The translations under genes and the position numbers were made by a program. Below, one piece after another: positions 23,756 to 34,272 of a stretch of DNA of 64,000 nt; positions within the stretch are counted from its first letter, which is position 1, and each line of letters begins with the position of its first letter. The DNA is from Aplectana chamaeleonis (lineage: Eukaryota > Nematoda > Chromadorea > Rhabditida > Cosmocercidae), in contig JAPDOI010000438.1 in NCBI GenBank assembly GCA_029168955.1, forward strand, positions 254,501 through 318,500, given 5' to 3'. A model generated the notes under the pieces. The model had not been told where the DNA came from, did no database searches, and saw only the letters and a program-made list of their open reading frames with translations.

Positions 23756-24282
23756 CACAATACTCTATGCGAGCTTAACAAAAATGTGGTGCTAACTTCT
23801 CTAGGATGACGCTATAGCGACAAGAATCATCTCAGCCATTCTTCTCGCAAATCTTCAAGCTGCGAAAAAATTCGCTGAAAAAATTTCGAGGAATTCGAAA
23901 AAACAACTGTGAGCGACATTCATAATTGCAATCCGCGTCAAAAATCGCAGCTTGATTTCGCGTTTTTTTTTTGCCAGCGATAAAATTCGCGATACTCTGG
24001 TATGCTTAACCATTGCAGATCTGCGATTTTTTTCGCAGTTTTCAAAGTATGAAAGGGGGATAAGACGGAAACAGATAAAAACGGAATTAGGGTGAACGCA
24101 ACCTAACTGATTGAAGTGATTGTTCATCGCCGTCAGCGCATTCGATCTAACCATTTAGATTACTATAGGTTACCGGTTGCTGAAATCCTACATCAGCGAT
24201 GGGAATACAAGGCCAGATCGCAGCGACCCCAGCGACGAAAGCCCCCTCCCTCCCCCTTTTGCTGGAGAAGGGGAAGAAAATT

Positions 24283-24640
24283 GAATCAGGGTTAGGCTCA
24301 CGTTGTGATGATCCCAGAGAGGGATCATCACAACGCGAGCCCTCTCATCACTGCGACGGGCCTTACAACGGGGATCCACGCCGCCGTGAGCTGTGGACTC
24401 GATTAACAAGCCGAGAGGGGCAGGGCGTCAGAAAGGAGGAGGCGCAAGCCCACGCAGGGCACCGCGCCAATCATTTTATATTCAGCGGTACGAGAACATG
24501 CAAAACATCAGACTGCAATATATTGAATAGAAATTCAAAACTAGTCAGAAAGAGATGATCTTCCAAATCATAAAATGTTGCTTATTTTTCAATCAGTAGT
24601 TCACAATCACGGCCCACCCAGGGGCCGCGCAAATTTCGAT
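24283..24640. mobile_element. hAT-like family 2 remnant
   Basis: CAGGGTTAGGCTCACGTTGTG matches the left terminus of the hAT element at 30554-30977. An inverted duplicate of the terminus follows within 60 bp (GGATCATCACAACGCGAGCC). Interior matches include TATTCAGC...GAGAACATGCAAAA and GGGGCCGCGCAAATTTC. No right terminus or duplication was found. Confidence 0.55.
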
Positions 24641-24649
24641 GGTGGAGGG

Positions 24650-25247
24650 AGGATGTCCGCAGAAATTTTAAAACAGGAGGAAGTGCTCCAGAAGAAATTG
24701 TCTACATTCTAACCTTTCGAAAACCTGATGCCCTGAAGCTGGACTGGAGCCGATGCAAAAGAGTCTCGGCAGAGTCGCGGTAGAATCAAAGCATTGCCTG
24801 GCAGAGACACTAGTGTCGTGACCATGGAAGAATGTGGAAATGCCGGTATTCTGCCGTGTTTTTCGCCTCGGCATAATAGTAGAATACAAACCATCAACCC
24901 TTACCAAGCCATCGCTTTGTAGTCCCCCGCGTTATCGACTACGCTATCTCCGCTGCTGCGCAAAAGCACTCTCCTTGCGATGATGGCTATTTTATCGCGG
25001 TATTTCAGCTGGAAATTCGAGGCATTTCTACGATAATTTCCCAATATTTTTAAGAGTTAACTCGTTGCAGCCACTTCTCGGTACTTGCTTTCTGAACTCG
25101 CTCGTTTTCGCAGTATTTTTACGGCTTGCGGCGATTTCGCGTCGAATTCTCAGCAAAATCCAGGTTCACGGAGAAATCTCGAGAGATTCCCGGCAATCTC
25201 TTCCAGACTCGGGCGCACTTCTCACGGATAGCTCATAGCGTCACTCC
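24650..25247. other. Gene-free stretch
   Basis: No supported gene. A minus-strand 79-codon open frame (24668-24907) has no recognised domain. Short TTCTCGG/CGGCAATCTC-type words near 25040-25220 suggest decayed repeats. Confidence 0.35.
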
Positions 25248-25251
25248 TTAA

Positions 25252-25863
25252 AGGCAGCATACACGCTCACGAACATGGTCGAGATATCAGCATAGATAGG
25301 CTCGCACGGCACCTACCATGTCGCCAACGACTTTTGAAGCGCACAATATTTGAGCAAACCTTTCTTGCACGCCCGTTTTTTCCCACCCCTTCGAGTACCA
25401 CAAAGAAAAGTTAAACTTTAGAAAACATGAGCTAACTTGGAGTGATAGCACTATCAAAAGGGAGTGGACTAGAGAAACAGCTCGATTTACTTGAATATAA
25501 CATGTTTGTGCACCGATGAAATCCTCCATTTCAAAATTCAGCAGGAGTAGAGCGGCATTCTCGAAAGTGGACGAGAGTTAATCGGCATGTAGACATGTTA
25601 TATCCAAATAAACCAAGCTGTTTCTCTCGTGCACCCTCATTTGATAGTGCTATCACTCCAAGTTAGCACATGTTTTCTAAAGTTTAACTTTTCATTGTGT
25701 GACTTGAAGGGGTGGGAAAATACAGGCGTGCGAGACGGGAATGCTCGAATACTGTCATACTGGATGGTTTTCAGCGCTTCAAACTTCGTTGACGACATGT
25801 TAGGGGCCGCGAGTGCCATTTATGCTGTTATCTCAACCATGTTTGTGGGAGTGTATGCTGCCT
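25252..25863. mobile_element. Palindromic TTAA-class MITE
   Basis: The left end is AGGCAGCATACACGCTCAC after TTAA (25248-25251). The right end is GGGAGTGTATGCTGCC followed by TTTAT, one base off TTAA. The arms pair over about 250 bp: CTAACTTGGAGTGATAGCAC near 25432 is inverted as GTGCTATCACTCCAAGTTAG near 25646. It resembles the palindromic TTAA elements (PALTTAA) of C. elegans. Confidence 0.75.
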
Positions 25864-26108
25864 TTATTCTACGTAGAATCAGACCCAAATCTGAAAGCGA
25901 TACACACTCAGAACTTCCATTTGAACTTGCTAGCGCGCATAGGGTGCTTGCACCGAGTCATATGGCAAGTTAGCGGGCTAACAACAAGCAAAAATTATGT
26001 AATGCTACCGAAACGCTTCAGCTATGTACTCTGCAAAAAATACTTGCTCTTTGGTAGATGGACTTAGAAAAATGGATCACTAAATACTTAGATTACAATA
26101 CAAATGTA

Positions 26109-26663
26109 TTAGGGGGACCGAAAAGTAATGTCGTTTCTGCGCATGTCAATACTTGATCGTCATTTATCAGCTCATTGTTTGGTTCAGAGGCGTGCCAAAG
26201 ACATTGTGAGGTTATAGTGACACCATTACTTATCGACAATCGAATTAATTTTTTTTCTTAATTTCGGGTGGAATGGCCAGATAAATACCAGAAGAGGTAC
26301 ACATTCGGCATTGCATGCTTTTCAAGTTTCGCAGAGAAAGTAACGCAACAGTTTGGAAAGTAACGCAGCACTGCCAAAAACATTTCCAAAAATGCAATGG
26401 ACACTCGTGAATGCCAAGGGTGGTTTTCCAAGTTCAAATCGAGTAATTTTGATCTTCCCGACTACCATTACCGTTAGACAACGACGCGTTAAGGGGGAGG
26501 TGAACGCGAATCCATATCAGACGATCGAGGACTGTCAAATATGTAGTCTTAACCAACCTTGGTCGACCATCCAAGAACATTTGATGAAGATTGGGAATGA
26601 AAGCAGAGCAGTATGTGTTTGTATTAAGCGTCAGAAAACGACATTACTTTCCGGTCCCCCTAA
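26109..26663. mobile_element. Degraded mariner-like element, internally deleted
   Basis: Inverted termini TTAGGGGGACCGAAAAGTAA and TTACTTTCCGGTCCCCCTAA are flanked by TA (26107-26108, 26664-26665). The interior encodes, in two frames on the plus strand, remnants of a mariner transposase N-terminal region: WFSKFKSSNFDL near 26420 and EVNANPYQTIEDCQICSLNQ then PWSTIQEHL near 26500-26590, which is the second helix-turn-helix. The catalytic domain is absent at 555 bp total. Frameshifts and stops separate the pieces. Confidence 0.8.
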
Positions 26664-27333
26664 TACATACCTACATAGAGCAAAAAAACGGAGCGAATTC
26701 GCAATGGTCACAGAGCAACGACGAGTGAATTATTTAGCAGTGACTTTGCGAAAGGAGCCACTTTTCTCTGTGTTCCTTATGATTGAGCTTCGATACCTAC
26801 AGATGATTTCTTTTGAGAAAGAATAGACTCGACGCATCCTCACCGAAAACACATTAAACCGGTTACGACTGGCAAATGTGAGCAGGGAAAGACCAGAAAA
26901 CAAACTTCGATCAATCGGCTCGCCAATAGGTCGTCGTGGATTCGATGCTTAGTATGGCGTCCGGGAAAATATACACGAAACTTTGTTGAAATGGAAGTCT
27001 GATGGCTGATCTACCGAAAAACTGTCAGAGCAATAAAAGATACAAATGGCGAGTACATTATTGGCAGTAATAGGAGTGACCGTGGGAAAGAGGAAAGCAT
27101 CCTTTCAGTCCCAGACAGGGCATCAGAAGGGGGTTGTTCGAAGACGCGACAAGAGGCGAAGACAAAACACATATTTCAACGTCAAGCACAAGTGCGCCCC
27201 CGCTCTCAGCCCCATGAAACCAGCCACACGGTTGCGTGAAGCAAACACAAACCCCCGACACAGAAAAGCACAATTTTCAACGTTTTCTCTAGTCCAATAA
27301 CCATGTACGACTTTCGATAAATCTCGGCATCGT

Positions 27334-27632
27334 AACTGTCGATATAATAGCAAATAGTCTTCTGTAGCTTGCCAACCGAGATAGTACATATTTATTCGGC
27401 TAACGTTTCGCCGTTATCGCCTTCTTCGGAGCCTTAGACTGTGAGCCGAGACACTCAACTAGTCACCGCTCATTCCTCTCCGTCTGTGTCGATCTGAGGG
27501 TGACTAGTTGACCGTCTCGGCTCACAGTCTAAGGCTCCGAAGAAGGCGATAACGCCGAAACGTTAGCCGAATAAATCTGTACTATCTCGGTTGGCAAGCT
27601 ACAGAAGACTATTTGCTATTATATCGACAGTT
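27334..27632. repeat. Long palindrome with retroelement-like arms
   Basis: The arms of about 115 bp pair almost perfectly: AACTGTCGATATAATAGCAA at 27334 against TTGCTATTATATCGACAGTT at 27613, and GGAGCCTTAGACTGTGAGCC against its inverse nearer the centre. The centre is about 60 bp (27450-27500). Each arm contains GAAGAAGGCGATAACG then CGAAACGTTAGCCGAATAAA reading outwards, discussed under findings. No coding capacity. Confidence 0.85.
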
Positions 27633-27639
27633 TTCTCTA

Positions 27640-28597
27640 GTGTTTTTCGTCATTGCTGATCTGAGGGCAAGCACGTATTTCTACTAATGTGAAAAATTGC
27701 TACCTTGTGAGGGGATCGTCACGGTAGAAATAAATGAATGTCTGCTGATCAAATGGGAGGAGAAATAGTATTTCAGAGAGGGTTTTGAGCAGTACAAACG
27801 GATTTGCATGGTCTTATGAGCATGGCTCCTCTCGGAATTGAAGGCGGGTGATGGACCATCTCAACGTCTTTCATCTGGCAAGATGAGCATCAATTCGCTG
27901 GAAATTGGCTTGTTAAAGAGCGATTCCTCATTTGTTCTCAACTAAATTACAGACGATAATTTCGAGAAGATCCACCATTTGGGGAAGAAATTAAGAAAAA
28001 CTTTGTCCATGTGATGATCAAGAAATAAGTTCATTGCTACAGACTTCTTCGCCGAAAGCCTTTTCCACAAGAAAATGGGCATAAAGATACCACATATATT
28101 GCAGGAGATCTTCTGAGAAAACAACAGGTTTTCCAGAGTTCACAGTAAGAACATCAAAAATTTTAGCTATCTCTGGCATCCCTGACAATGCGCTTGCCCT
28201 TAAGATGGTCATTGGTGGTAGGGGAAAGTTAGACATACAAGGATGACAGGTTTAAGGTTTACTTGGCAGTAAAGTACCTTTTTCGTCAAAATGTTCCCCT
28301 CACTATTACCAAACCGCAAACAGTGATAATGGCCACTTTTTCTGGGTCGCTGTTGAATCACCTAGTGATAGCGAATTCGTCTCTCACGGTTTTCTAGAGC
28401 GCAAACAAAATCTTTTCATCCGCTTTCAAGAGCCGTGGTGGAAGACGGTGTACCTCAAATCAACCCAACACCTTTACTATGGTTCGCACAAATACACCAT
28501 CTGATGTATAGAATAAGCCCTGAGTACAAAGAGGAGAATGTTGAAGTTGAAACCATCAAGAAGTGGGCACTTATTCTGATCTTATCAGCTGTGACCC
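27640..28597. other. Mostly gene-free stretch
   Basis: No element ends were seen. The only item is the weak coding candidate at 28018-28236. Confidence 0.35.
28018..28236 (-). CDS. Weak coding candidate, unrecognised
   Basis: A 72-codon minus-strand frame with protein-like composition: GMPEIAKIFDVLTVNSGK, then a stretch rich in Leu, Tyr and Trp (LLQYMWYLYAHFLVEKAF). I do not recognise the family. No partner exon or clear acceptor upstream could be assigned; the ATG is merely the first in frame. It could be a remnant of a transposon gene or chance. Confidence 0.18.
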   Translation of the reverse strand: MSNFPLPPMTILRASALSGMPEIAKIFDVLTVNSGKPVVFSEDLLQYMWYLYAHFLVEKAFGEEVCSNELIS

Positions 28598-28605
28598 ATT
28601 GGGAT

Positions 28606-29032
28606 CAGGGATGAGCGGAATTCCGGTTTCCGAATTCCGATTTCCGATGGGTTTTGGCCTTCCGATTTCCGAATTCCGAAAAAAAGCCTGAAAATGCGGA
28701 AGAAATCGGAAATATTCACGAGATAAAAAATTTTTACGCTCTCCCTGGGCAAATCCCCAGAGGGTTATTTTAGGCGCTGAATTCGGATTCGAGGTCCGTT
28801 TTCACTTTTCACAAAGCCAGAGTTGATTGTGTTTGCATGAAAACTTTCAGTAAAGAAGGATGAGTTCAAGTTTTTTTGGTACGCGCAGTCACCAGGGGGG
28901 CGTTAAGAACTTCACTGAATGTATTTCCGATTTCCGATGGTTTTTGGCGTTCCGATTTCCGAATTCCGAAATTGAGAAGGTCCTTCCGATTTCCGATTTC
29001 CGAAGTTCAGAAAAAAATTCCGCTCATCCCTG
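28606..29032. mobile_element. hAT-like MITE, family 1
   Basis: Perfect 15-bp inverted termini CAGGGATGAGCGGAA and TTCCGCTCATCCCTG are flanked by a perfect 8-bp duplication ATTGGGAT (28598-28605 and 29033-29040). The interior has repeated TTCCGATTTCCGA words at both ends and a unique centre that also occurs inverted in the truncated copy at 2928-3290. Non-coding, 427 bp. Confidence 0.92.
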
Positions 29033-29082
29033 ATTGGGATCTGCCCATATTCGGTGTCTTTATGAGGAATCCAATATGCGTA

Positions 29083-29200
29083 CAGTCGGCGCGCGTTGGC
29101 GCAAATTCGGTGCGCACATGTTATAACATATGTACGTTCACCGAGTTTTCGCCAACGCACAGCAAGTAACGCAAAGTATCCGTGCGATCCGTGCCGACTG
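29083..29200. mobile_element. Palindromic MITE, CAGTCGG family
   Basis: CAGTCGGCGCG...GTGCCGACTG termini with TA on both sides (29081-29082, 29201-29202). The left arm has lost the segment between the terminus and GCGCGTTGGCGCAAATTCGG, while the right arm is complete (CGCAAAGTATCCGTGCGATC). The centre is ATGTTATAACATATGTACGT. Confidence 0.85.
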
Positions 29201-29209
29201 TATGAGGAA

Positions 29210-30171
29210 ATGCGTCCAAATTGTGCCATAACATGCCGGATTTCTAGATTATAATCAAAATAATTCATTAAGCTGTTTAAGAAAGACGTTAGATAAGATG
29301 CATGAAAGATTCAAAACACTTTGAAATAAACCTGAAAATTCTCTGTAAACATCTTTTGTTTTCCAGTTCACTTGCAAAGGTTTACAGCAATTCTCTTTTG
29401 AAATTGTGAAAATCTTCCAGGTTTACACATTTCGAGCATAAGAAACTTTTCGGAAAAGTCTTTCAACAGAGGAAGGCCAACAGAACAATGTAGCTGTTTG
29501 CAAACAAATATACACCGATTCATATGTACACCCGTCAGGAAGTTTCTCAATCCAAAGTTTCAGCTGCAAAACAGTTCGCCCACTGAGTTACGGAGGGTGC
29601 GTAGCGTTATTTCCGATCTGTTCCAAATTTGCCAACTGTCAAAGGTTAATTTGTGAAAAAAACCTACTTTATTTGGTGGTTTTGTGGTGTTTCTGGTGAC
29701 ATATTCAGGCAAGTTCTGACAGCCTGAAGCTAAACTCAAATTTGAACAGATAGGTAATAACGCTACGCTCCCGAGATAGGGAAGGTTTTCTCAGTGAGGT
29801 CAGGGCATTTAATTAAGGATCAAGTAATTTTAGAGAGCGCAGGAAAAATATTTTGCATTTGCCTCAAAGCTTGTATGGGGTGGTGGGGAAGAGGGGTGAT
29901 TCGAGGTCCTAAACATGAAATTGAGCTCGTTATTCGATTCTCGAGAAACTTCGACAGGTTTGATTCAATGTCTTTTAGCCGGGGCAGAATGCAAATTTTG
30001 GGGAGTTCCGAAACGCTACTATATGTTTGACCCCAAACTTCTGTGTGCAACTTCTATGAGGTTATTCATTTATTTATTTGTACGCCATCACCGGCGTGCA
30101 CAATACGGCTAGAAATGAAACGAAACAAAAACTGATGCTAAAAACAACACAATGGATGAAAAAAAACTCGA
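29210..30171. other. Gene-free stretch
   Basis: No supported gene or element. Open frames at 29794-30050 on both strands overlap each other and show no domain. Confidence 0.35.
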
Positions 30172-30175
30172 TTAA

Positions 30176-31054
30176 AGGCAGTGTTCACGATAAATTTCAC
30201 TTCCGATATCTCCACGGTTTACGGAAGGTCTGGTGCCCTACATGGCAAGGCATGCTTAAAAAGGACAGGAAGGACGCGTTTTTGAGCCAAAATAGGCTCT
30301 CCCTTGTTTACGTTGATTTTTGAGCGTGGAGGAATTGATCGCTAGATGGATGATAACTATCAGGGCAATGAAGCGATCAGCTCACTTATCAGCACTTCCT
30401 TCACTTGATCATTCCTATAATCTGAGTCTTCATTTGTTCCTTTCAAGGGGCGGATCTGGGGCACGGGGCGTGTCTGGGGCACCAAAACGCTTGTTTGCAG
30501 CCGTTATTTTGCCACTCCTGGCTCGTTTTCTACCCTTCTTCCGACACTGGGAGCAGGGTTAGGCCCACGCTGTGATGATCACAAAGGGGGGCCGCAGCCT
30601 CTGGGAGTCCGGGCGGGAGGGGGCCGCATCCCCAGCCAGCCAACAGTTGATATTCAGCATTGCGAAAACTTGTAAAATTAGATAGAATATACTTATAAAC
30701 AGCTTTTATTCAGCAGTGGAAAAATTTGTAAAAATGGAATGGAAGTATTTCAAAAAACATCTAAAGTTGGCTCAAATTAAAATAAATAGTAGTAATTTAA
30801 CCACAAAACCATCAAAAATCGATAAATTTTGCATTAGTCTGAAGATCACCCTCACGACCGATCTGGGGGCCGCACAAGTTTCCAAACTGGAATTAGGGGG
30901 GCCGCACAATTCTCCAAACCGGAATTAGGGGGGGGCGCACCCCTCACTTACCGATCACAGCGCCATACCTTACCCTGACTGGGAGCATAGGATCCTCCTC
31001 GCCCATCATTTCACTGTGGAAAGTCAACGAGGATGATCATCGTGAACGCTGCCT
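30176..31054. mobile_element. TTAA-flanked MITE, family B, interrupted by a hAT element
   Basis: The ends are AGGCAGTGTTCACGATAAAT and ATCATCGTGAACGCTGCCT with TTAA at 30172-30175 and 31055-31058. Both halves match the 442-bp copy at 18562-19003 in inverse orientation. The split point lies in ACTGGGAGC, where a 424-bp hAT element is inserted. Confidence 0.85.
30554..30977. mobile_element. hAT-like MITE, family 2, nested
   Basis: Termini CAGGGTTAGGCCCACGCTGT and CACAGCGCCATACCTTACCC (plus TG) are imperfect inverted repeats. They are flanked by a perfect 8-bp duplication ACTGGGAG (30546-30553, 30978-30985). Removing the element and one duplication restores the family B MITE sequence seen at 18562-19003. 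The interior is rich in GGGGGCCGCACAA-type runs and AT-rich filler. Confidence 0.9.
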
Positions 31055-31258
31055 TTAATGACAACCAACAAAGCACTCGGAGGTTTGGAGCTAATGGAAT
31101 AGTAGCCACGTTATTTGGAGTCCTCCACACAACTGTGAGGTCTGCTAGTCGATATCAATAGGTACATAACTCATTAAAAACGGCTTGATTGGCCAGCTGC
31201 GCAGCCCTTGTAACGGTGAGCTAAGTTTTTGTTGGAAAGAGAACTTGAGATACGCATT

Positions 31259-31510
31259 ATACTTGTTCCGAATCGAATAATCGGATGAGTATCCGACTGT
31301 TTCAGTCGGATAGAGAAGTCGACTTTTTATTCGAAAAGTCGGATATTCGAAAAAGTCCGATATCCGACTACAGTCAAGAAGTCGAATATTCGAAAAAGTG
31401 CGATATCCGACTACAGTCGAAAAGTCGAATATTCGAAAGGGTTGTATCCGACTACAGTCGAAACGTAGGATATTCGATTAGTTCAAAATCCGAATATAGT
31501 CGTAAAGTCG
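31259..31510. repeat. TCGGATATTCGAAA satellite block
   Basis: Tandem units of about 43 bp built from AGTCGAATATTCGAAAAAGT and GCGATATCCGACTACAGTCG. Related units occur at 33972-34075. The sequence ACGCATTATACTTGTTCC before this block is inverted after the block at 34080-34102 (GGAACAAGTATAATACGCAT), so both blocks may lie inside one larger 2.8-kb element. I regard that boundary as unproven. Confidence 0.6.
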
Positions 31511-31589
31511 GATCCAACAACCTGAGCACAAAAAAACTGCTTGTCAATCACAGTCCTCGAAAATAATTACGCTCATCCAGGAATCTGCA

Positions 31590-32077
31590 TTTGATTTTAG
31601 TTATTCATTTAAACACAATATTTGATTATAGTTGCTTTTGGAAGAAACTTTATGGGTGTAAGTCAGATGGGAGCGCTTTTTTAAGAAACCTTATTGATGT
31701 TGCAGACAGACTCCTGCTATTTGTTGGACGAATACGGCGCGTGTCCAAACTATAGAGGCACCATATTTTCGTGCGACCGATGGATCGTTGTGGGCACCCT
31801 TCTGTGCGCCTGTCAAGTTTTCCTTTCGTATTCAACAGCTCACAACTCTGCCCTTGGGTAGCAAAGTGCCTTCAAGGGAGCGGCCTGGTACGCCCTCTAA
31901 TTCCGTAGCGCAGGAATTTTCGGGTCCTGGTCACGCTCGCTAAGACCCGCTTATTCTTGCATCAAAGGTTCAAGGGTGCAAGCTCTAAGCATACTCCATG
32001 CAAAAACAGGCGAAATTCTCTATTTCGATTCCGCTGTCGCTAAGCCCGTGAATTATCGCCTTAATTGTTGCGAGAAT
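31590..32077. other. Gene-free stretch
   Basis: No supported gene. A minus-strand 61-codon open frame at 31650-31835 has no recognisable domain. Confidence 0.35.
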
Positions 32078-32085
32078 TTATGGGC

Positions 32086-32796
32086 CAGGGTTGGGCAGGC
32101 TTGTGGACAGGTCGCAAGGGTCGTAGAAATTCCGGGAATTTTTGAACAAAAAAAATTTGAGGGGGAGGGTGGGCTCGTAATATTTTTGGAAAAAACGGCG
32201 TTTATCTTCCAACTACATACTTGAAAAGGTAGGTGCTCTTTCGGAATAAACGTCCCACCTAAGATTGCAATGAAATTAACAGTTGTTTTAGATTGACCGA
32301 CCGCTCGGTTGGTTGCATCAAAGAGTTCAGTGTGTTTGGAAAAGACTAAATTTTTCGACGGCTGTAGTGAGATTAACATTTCTCATGAAATTTCTATAGT
32401 GGGTCGTCTATTCCGAAAGGGTTCCAAAAGTTAGATTGAGGTAGGAGTAGTAAGTCGCGTAGTAAGTAAGTAGTTAGTAAATTCTTTCTTTTCACATTTT
32501 TTCACAAGCCTATCCATGAAAAATAACCGTTGTGAGGGTAACCCCCGGGTCGCAACTGTGGCTCAACGCCGGTCCCAACAAGGATTGGCTTCAAAAAGGA
32601 ATAACTCTGCGAAGGTAGCGAGTTATGTGGACTTCAAGATATAAAATTGAAGAGATTTAGTACTAAATATAGGGGCCACGATTTTGGTCGTGAAATTTTT
32701 TCCATCAGAAAGGGGGGGGGGGAGTTTGTAGAAAATTTGGTCCACAGAGGGGTCGTAAAATGTTGGTCACCGGCCGCAACGGCCTGCTCAACCTTG
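32086..32796. mobile_element. hAT-like element, family 3
   Basis: Termini CAGGGTTGGGCAGGC and GCCTGCTCAACCTTG are inverted repeats, flanked by a perfect 8-bp duplication TTATGGGC (32078-32085, 32797-32804). The 711-bp interior has no transposase. It contains GTCGTAGAAATTCCGGGAAT near 32115 and a loosely related GGTCGTAAAATG motif near 32750, and a G12 run near 32710. Confidence 0.88.
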
Positions 32797-33089
32797 TTAT
32801 GGGCTTAGCGACAGCCTGTGTTGAACAGCGATCTCATCCCGCGTCGGCTACGCTGAACGCATGGATGCCGTTCGTAGTGCTGGTCAAGTCGTCTCACGAA
32901 TCGTCTACTTGACACTTTGTGGCTGATCGTGGAGGGTGACCCCGAGCCGCTCTCTGGAAGACCGTGCCAAGGATACTTTTGACCGCGGGGATGCTGTAGG
33001 CCGTGAAGGTGACGTAGCTAAAATTCCGCCAACTGGGGCTAGCATGTCCGTAGTTTACGTACATTCTCGCGATAAAATTAGACTAGATA

Positions 33090-33388
33090 TAGTTTACCGC
33101 AATGTTAAAAGGACATGGTGCGGTTGCGGACTCGTCCTAACATACGGTAGTTTGTTAGTGGTATGACTCATTTTTCCGAAGCAGCTGCGATAAATTGGTG
33201 AGTTTGTGTTTTCACCGATTCAACTGCATCTGTGGAAGCAATAAAACAGGTGAAAATGTGAGAGTGGAAACAGAAACTCACAGACCAACCTCAGTTATTT
33301 CGAAAAAATGATCGATAACACAATCAGACTGCCGTATGTTAACACGTGTCCGCAACCGCACCATGTCCCATTAACATTGCGGTAAACA
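33090..33388. repeat. Fold-back with 60-bp arms
   Basis: AGTTTACCGCAATGTTAAAA then GGACATGGTGCGGTTGCGGA at the left pairs with TCCGCAACCGCACCATGTCC then CATTAACATTGCGGTAAAC at the right. CTAACATACGG and CCGTATGTTAAC extend the pairing inward. The spacer is about 160 bp. No target duplication was fixed. Confidence 0.75.
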
Positions 33389-34115
33389 TAAACATCTAAA
33401 ACCCTGGGAATCTCATGTTCTCGTGTGAGGCATCTCGCGACCCGTCGGCAGAGAGTAGATTTTCCCAGGGAGAAATATTTCTAGCAACTTTTTTGAAACT
33501 TCTATGTCTTTACACTGTTCCCAAACTGTAGAGACACTTGTCTTTACGGTAGTAGAACTCTGAATATGTGACATTTCATAGCAAATCGAAATGTAATAGG
33601 CTCTCTACCGCAATAATCAACTTCAAAAACAAGGTTACATATAGAATCAACCTAATTTCTTTACAAGAAAATCGGACAGCTCTGACTGATCGGCGAAAGT
33701 ATTCATTGCGGACTGCCTTTTTCATATCTAAATTGGAGAATATATCACGCTAGCAGGATATTGCTACGGAAACTTCGCCAGATATAAGCTCTTACCACGA
33801 AAACTGTGGCAAATACTATAAGGCACGCCTAAACATCCGCCAACCAGCCATCTCGGTCTGATTTTGGTTTGAAAAGTGATGCTTTAATCTGTCAGAACGC
33901 CCGCGAGTGAATGAGTGAGAAATCGATGTGTTTTCATGTGAGAAAAAACCGTTACTTGCACCTAAATTTTTTTCATAGTCGGATAAAAAAGTCGACTTTT
34001 TATTCGAAAAGTCGAATATTCGAAAAAGTGCGATATCCGACTATATTTGAAAAGTCGGATATTCGAGATGAATTTCATTTGGAACAAGTATAATACGCAT
34101 TCGACTGTATGTATG

Positions 34116-34272
34116 GTTAGGTCCGTGGCCTGTTTCCTCAAGAAAAAACGTGTAAATTCAAACCGCGGCTGGCGTGGCGGTTTAAATCTCAATCTCTGAA
34201 ATTTAAACCGCCGCGCCAGCCGCGGTTTGAATTTAAACGTTTTTTCTTGAGGAAACAGGCCACGGACCTAAC
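34116..34272. mobile_element. Palindromic MITE, GTTAGGTCCG family
   Basis: The arms GTTAGGTCCGTGGCCTGTTT and AAACAGGCCACGGACCTAAC continue inward as CTCAAGAAAAAACGT and AACCGCGGCTGGCG against their inverses, so nearly all 157 bp pair. A half copy lies at 49292-49372. Confidence 0.85.

Larger units (their letters stand above)
21445..24059. mobile_element. Foldback-like element with minisatellite arms
   Basis: The termini are CCCCCTTTCATACTTCGAAA and TTTCAAAGTATGAAAGGGGG, near-perfect inverted repeats, followed inward by AAAATCGCAG-rich sequence on both sides. Each arm carries a 21-bp tandem array (21780-22355 and 22795-23755) in opposite orientation. Further inverted sequence joins the arrays to the centre (TGTCCTGCACGAGTATTGGGA near 22457 against the inverse near 22700). 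A short palindromic MITE (22532-22650) sits at the centre. TAA occurs on both sides and may be a 3-bp duplication. This architecture, tandem repeats inside long inverted arms, is that of Drosophila Foldback elements. No transposase is seen. Confidence 0.8.

Noticed and set aside
22680..23809. 371- and 215-codon plus-strand frames across the right minisatellite array
   Set aside because: They are alternative frames of the same 21-bp repeat; if anything is coded, the heptad frame matching the left arm is on the minus strand.
26353..26826. 157-codon open frame as a host gene
   Set aside because: It overlaps the mariner-like element; only its middle part is transposase-like, the remainder is out of frame with the other transposase remnants, and it runs past the element's right end.
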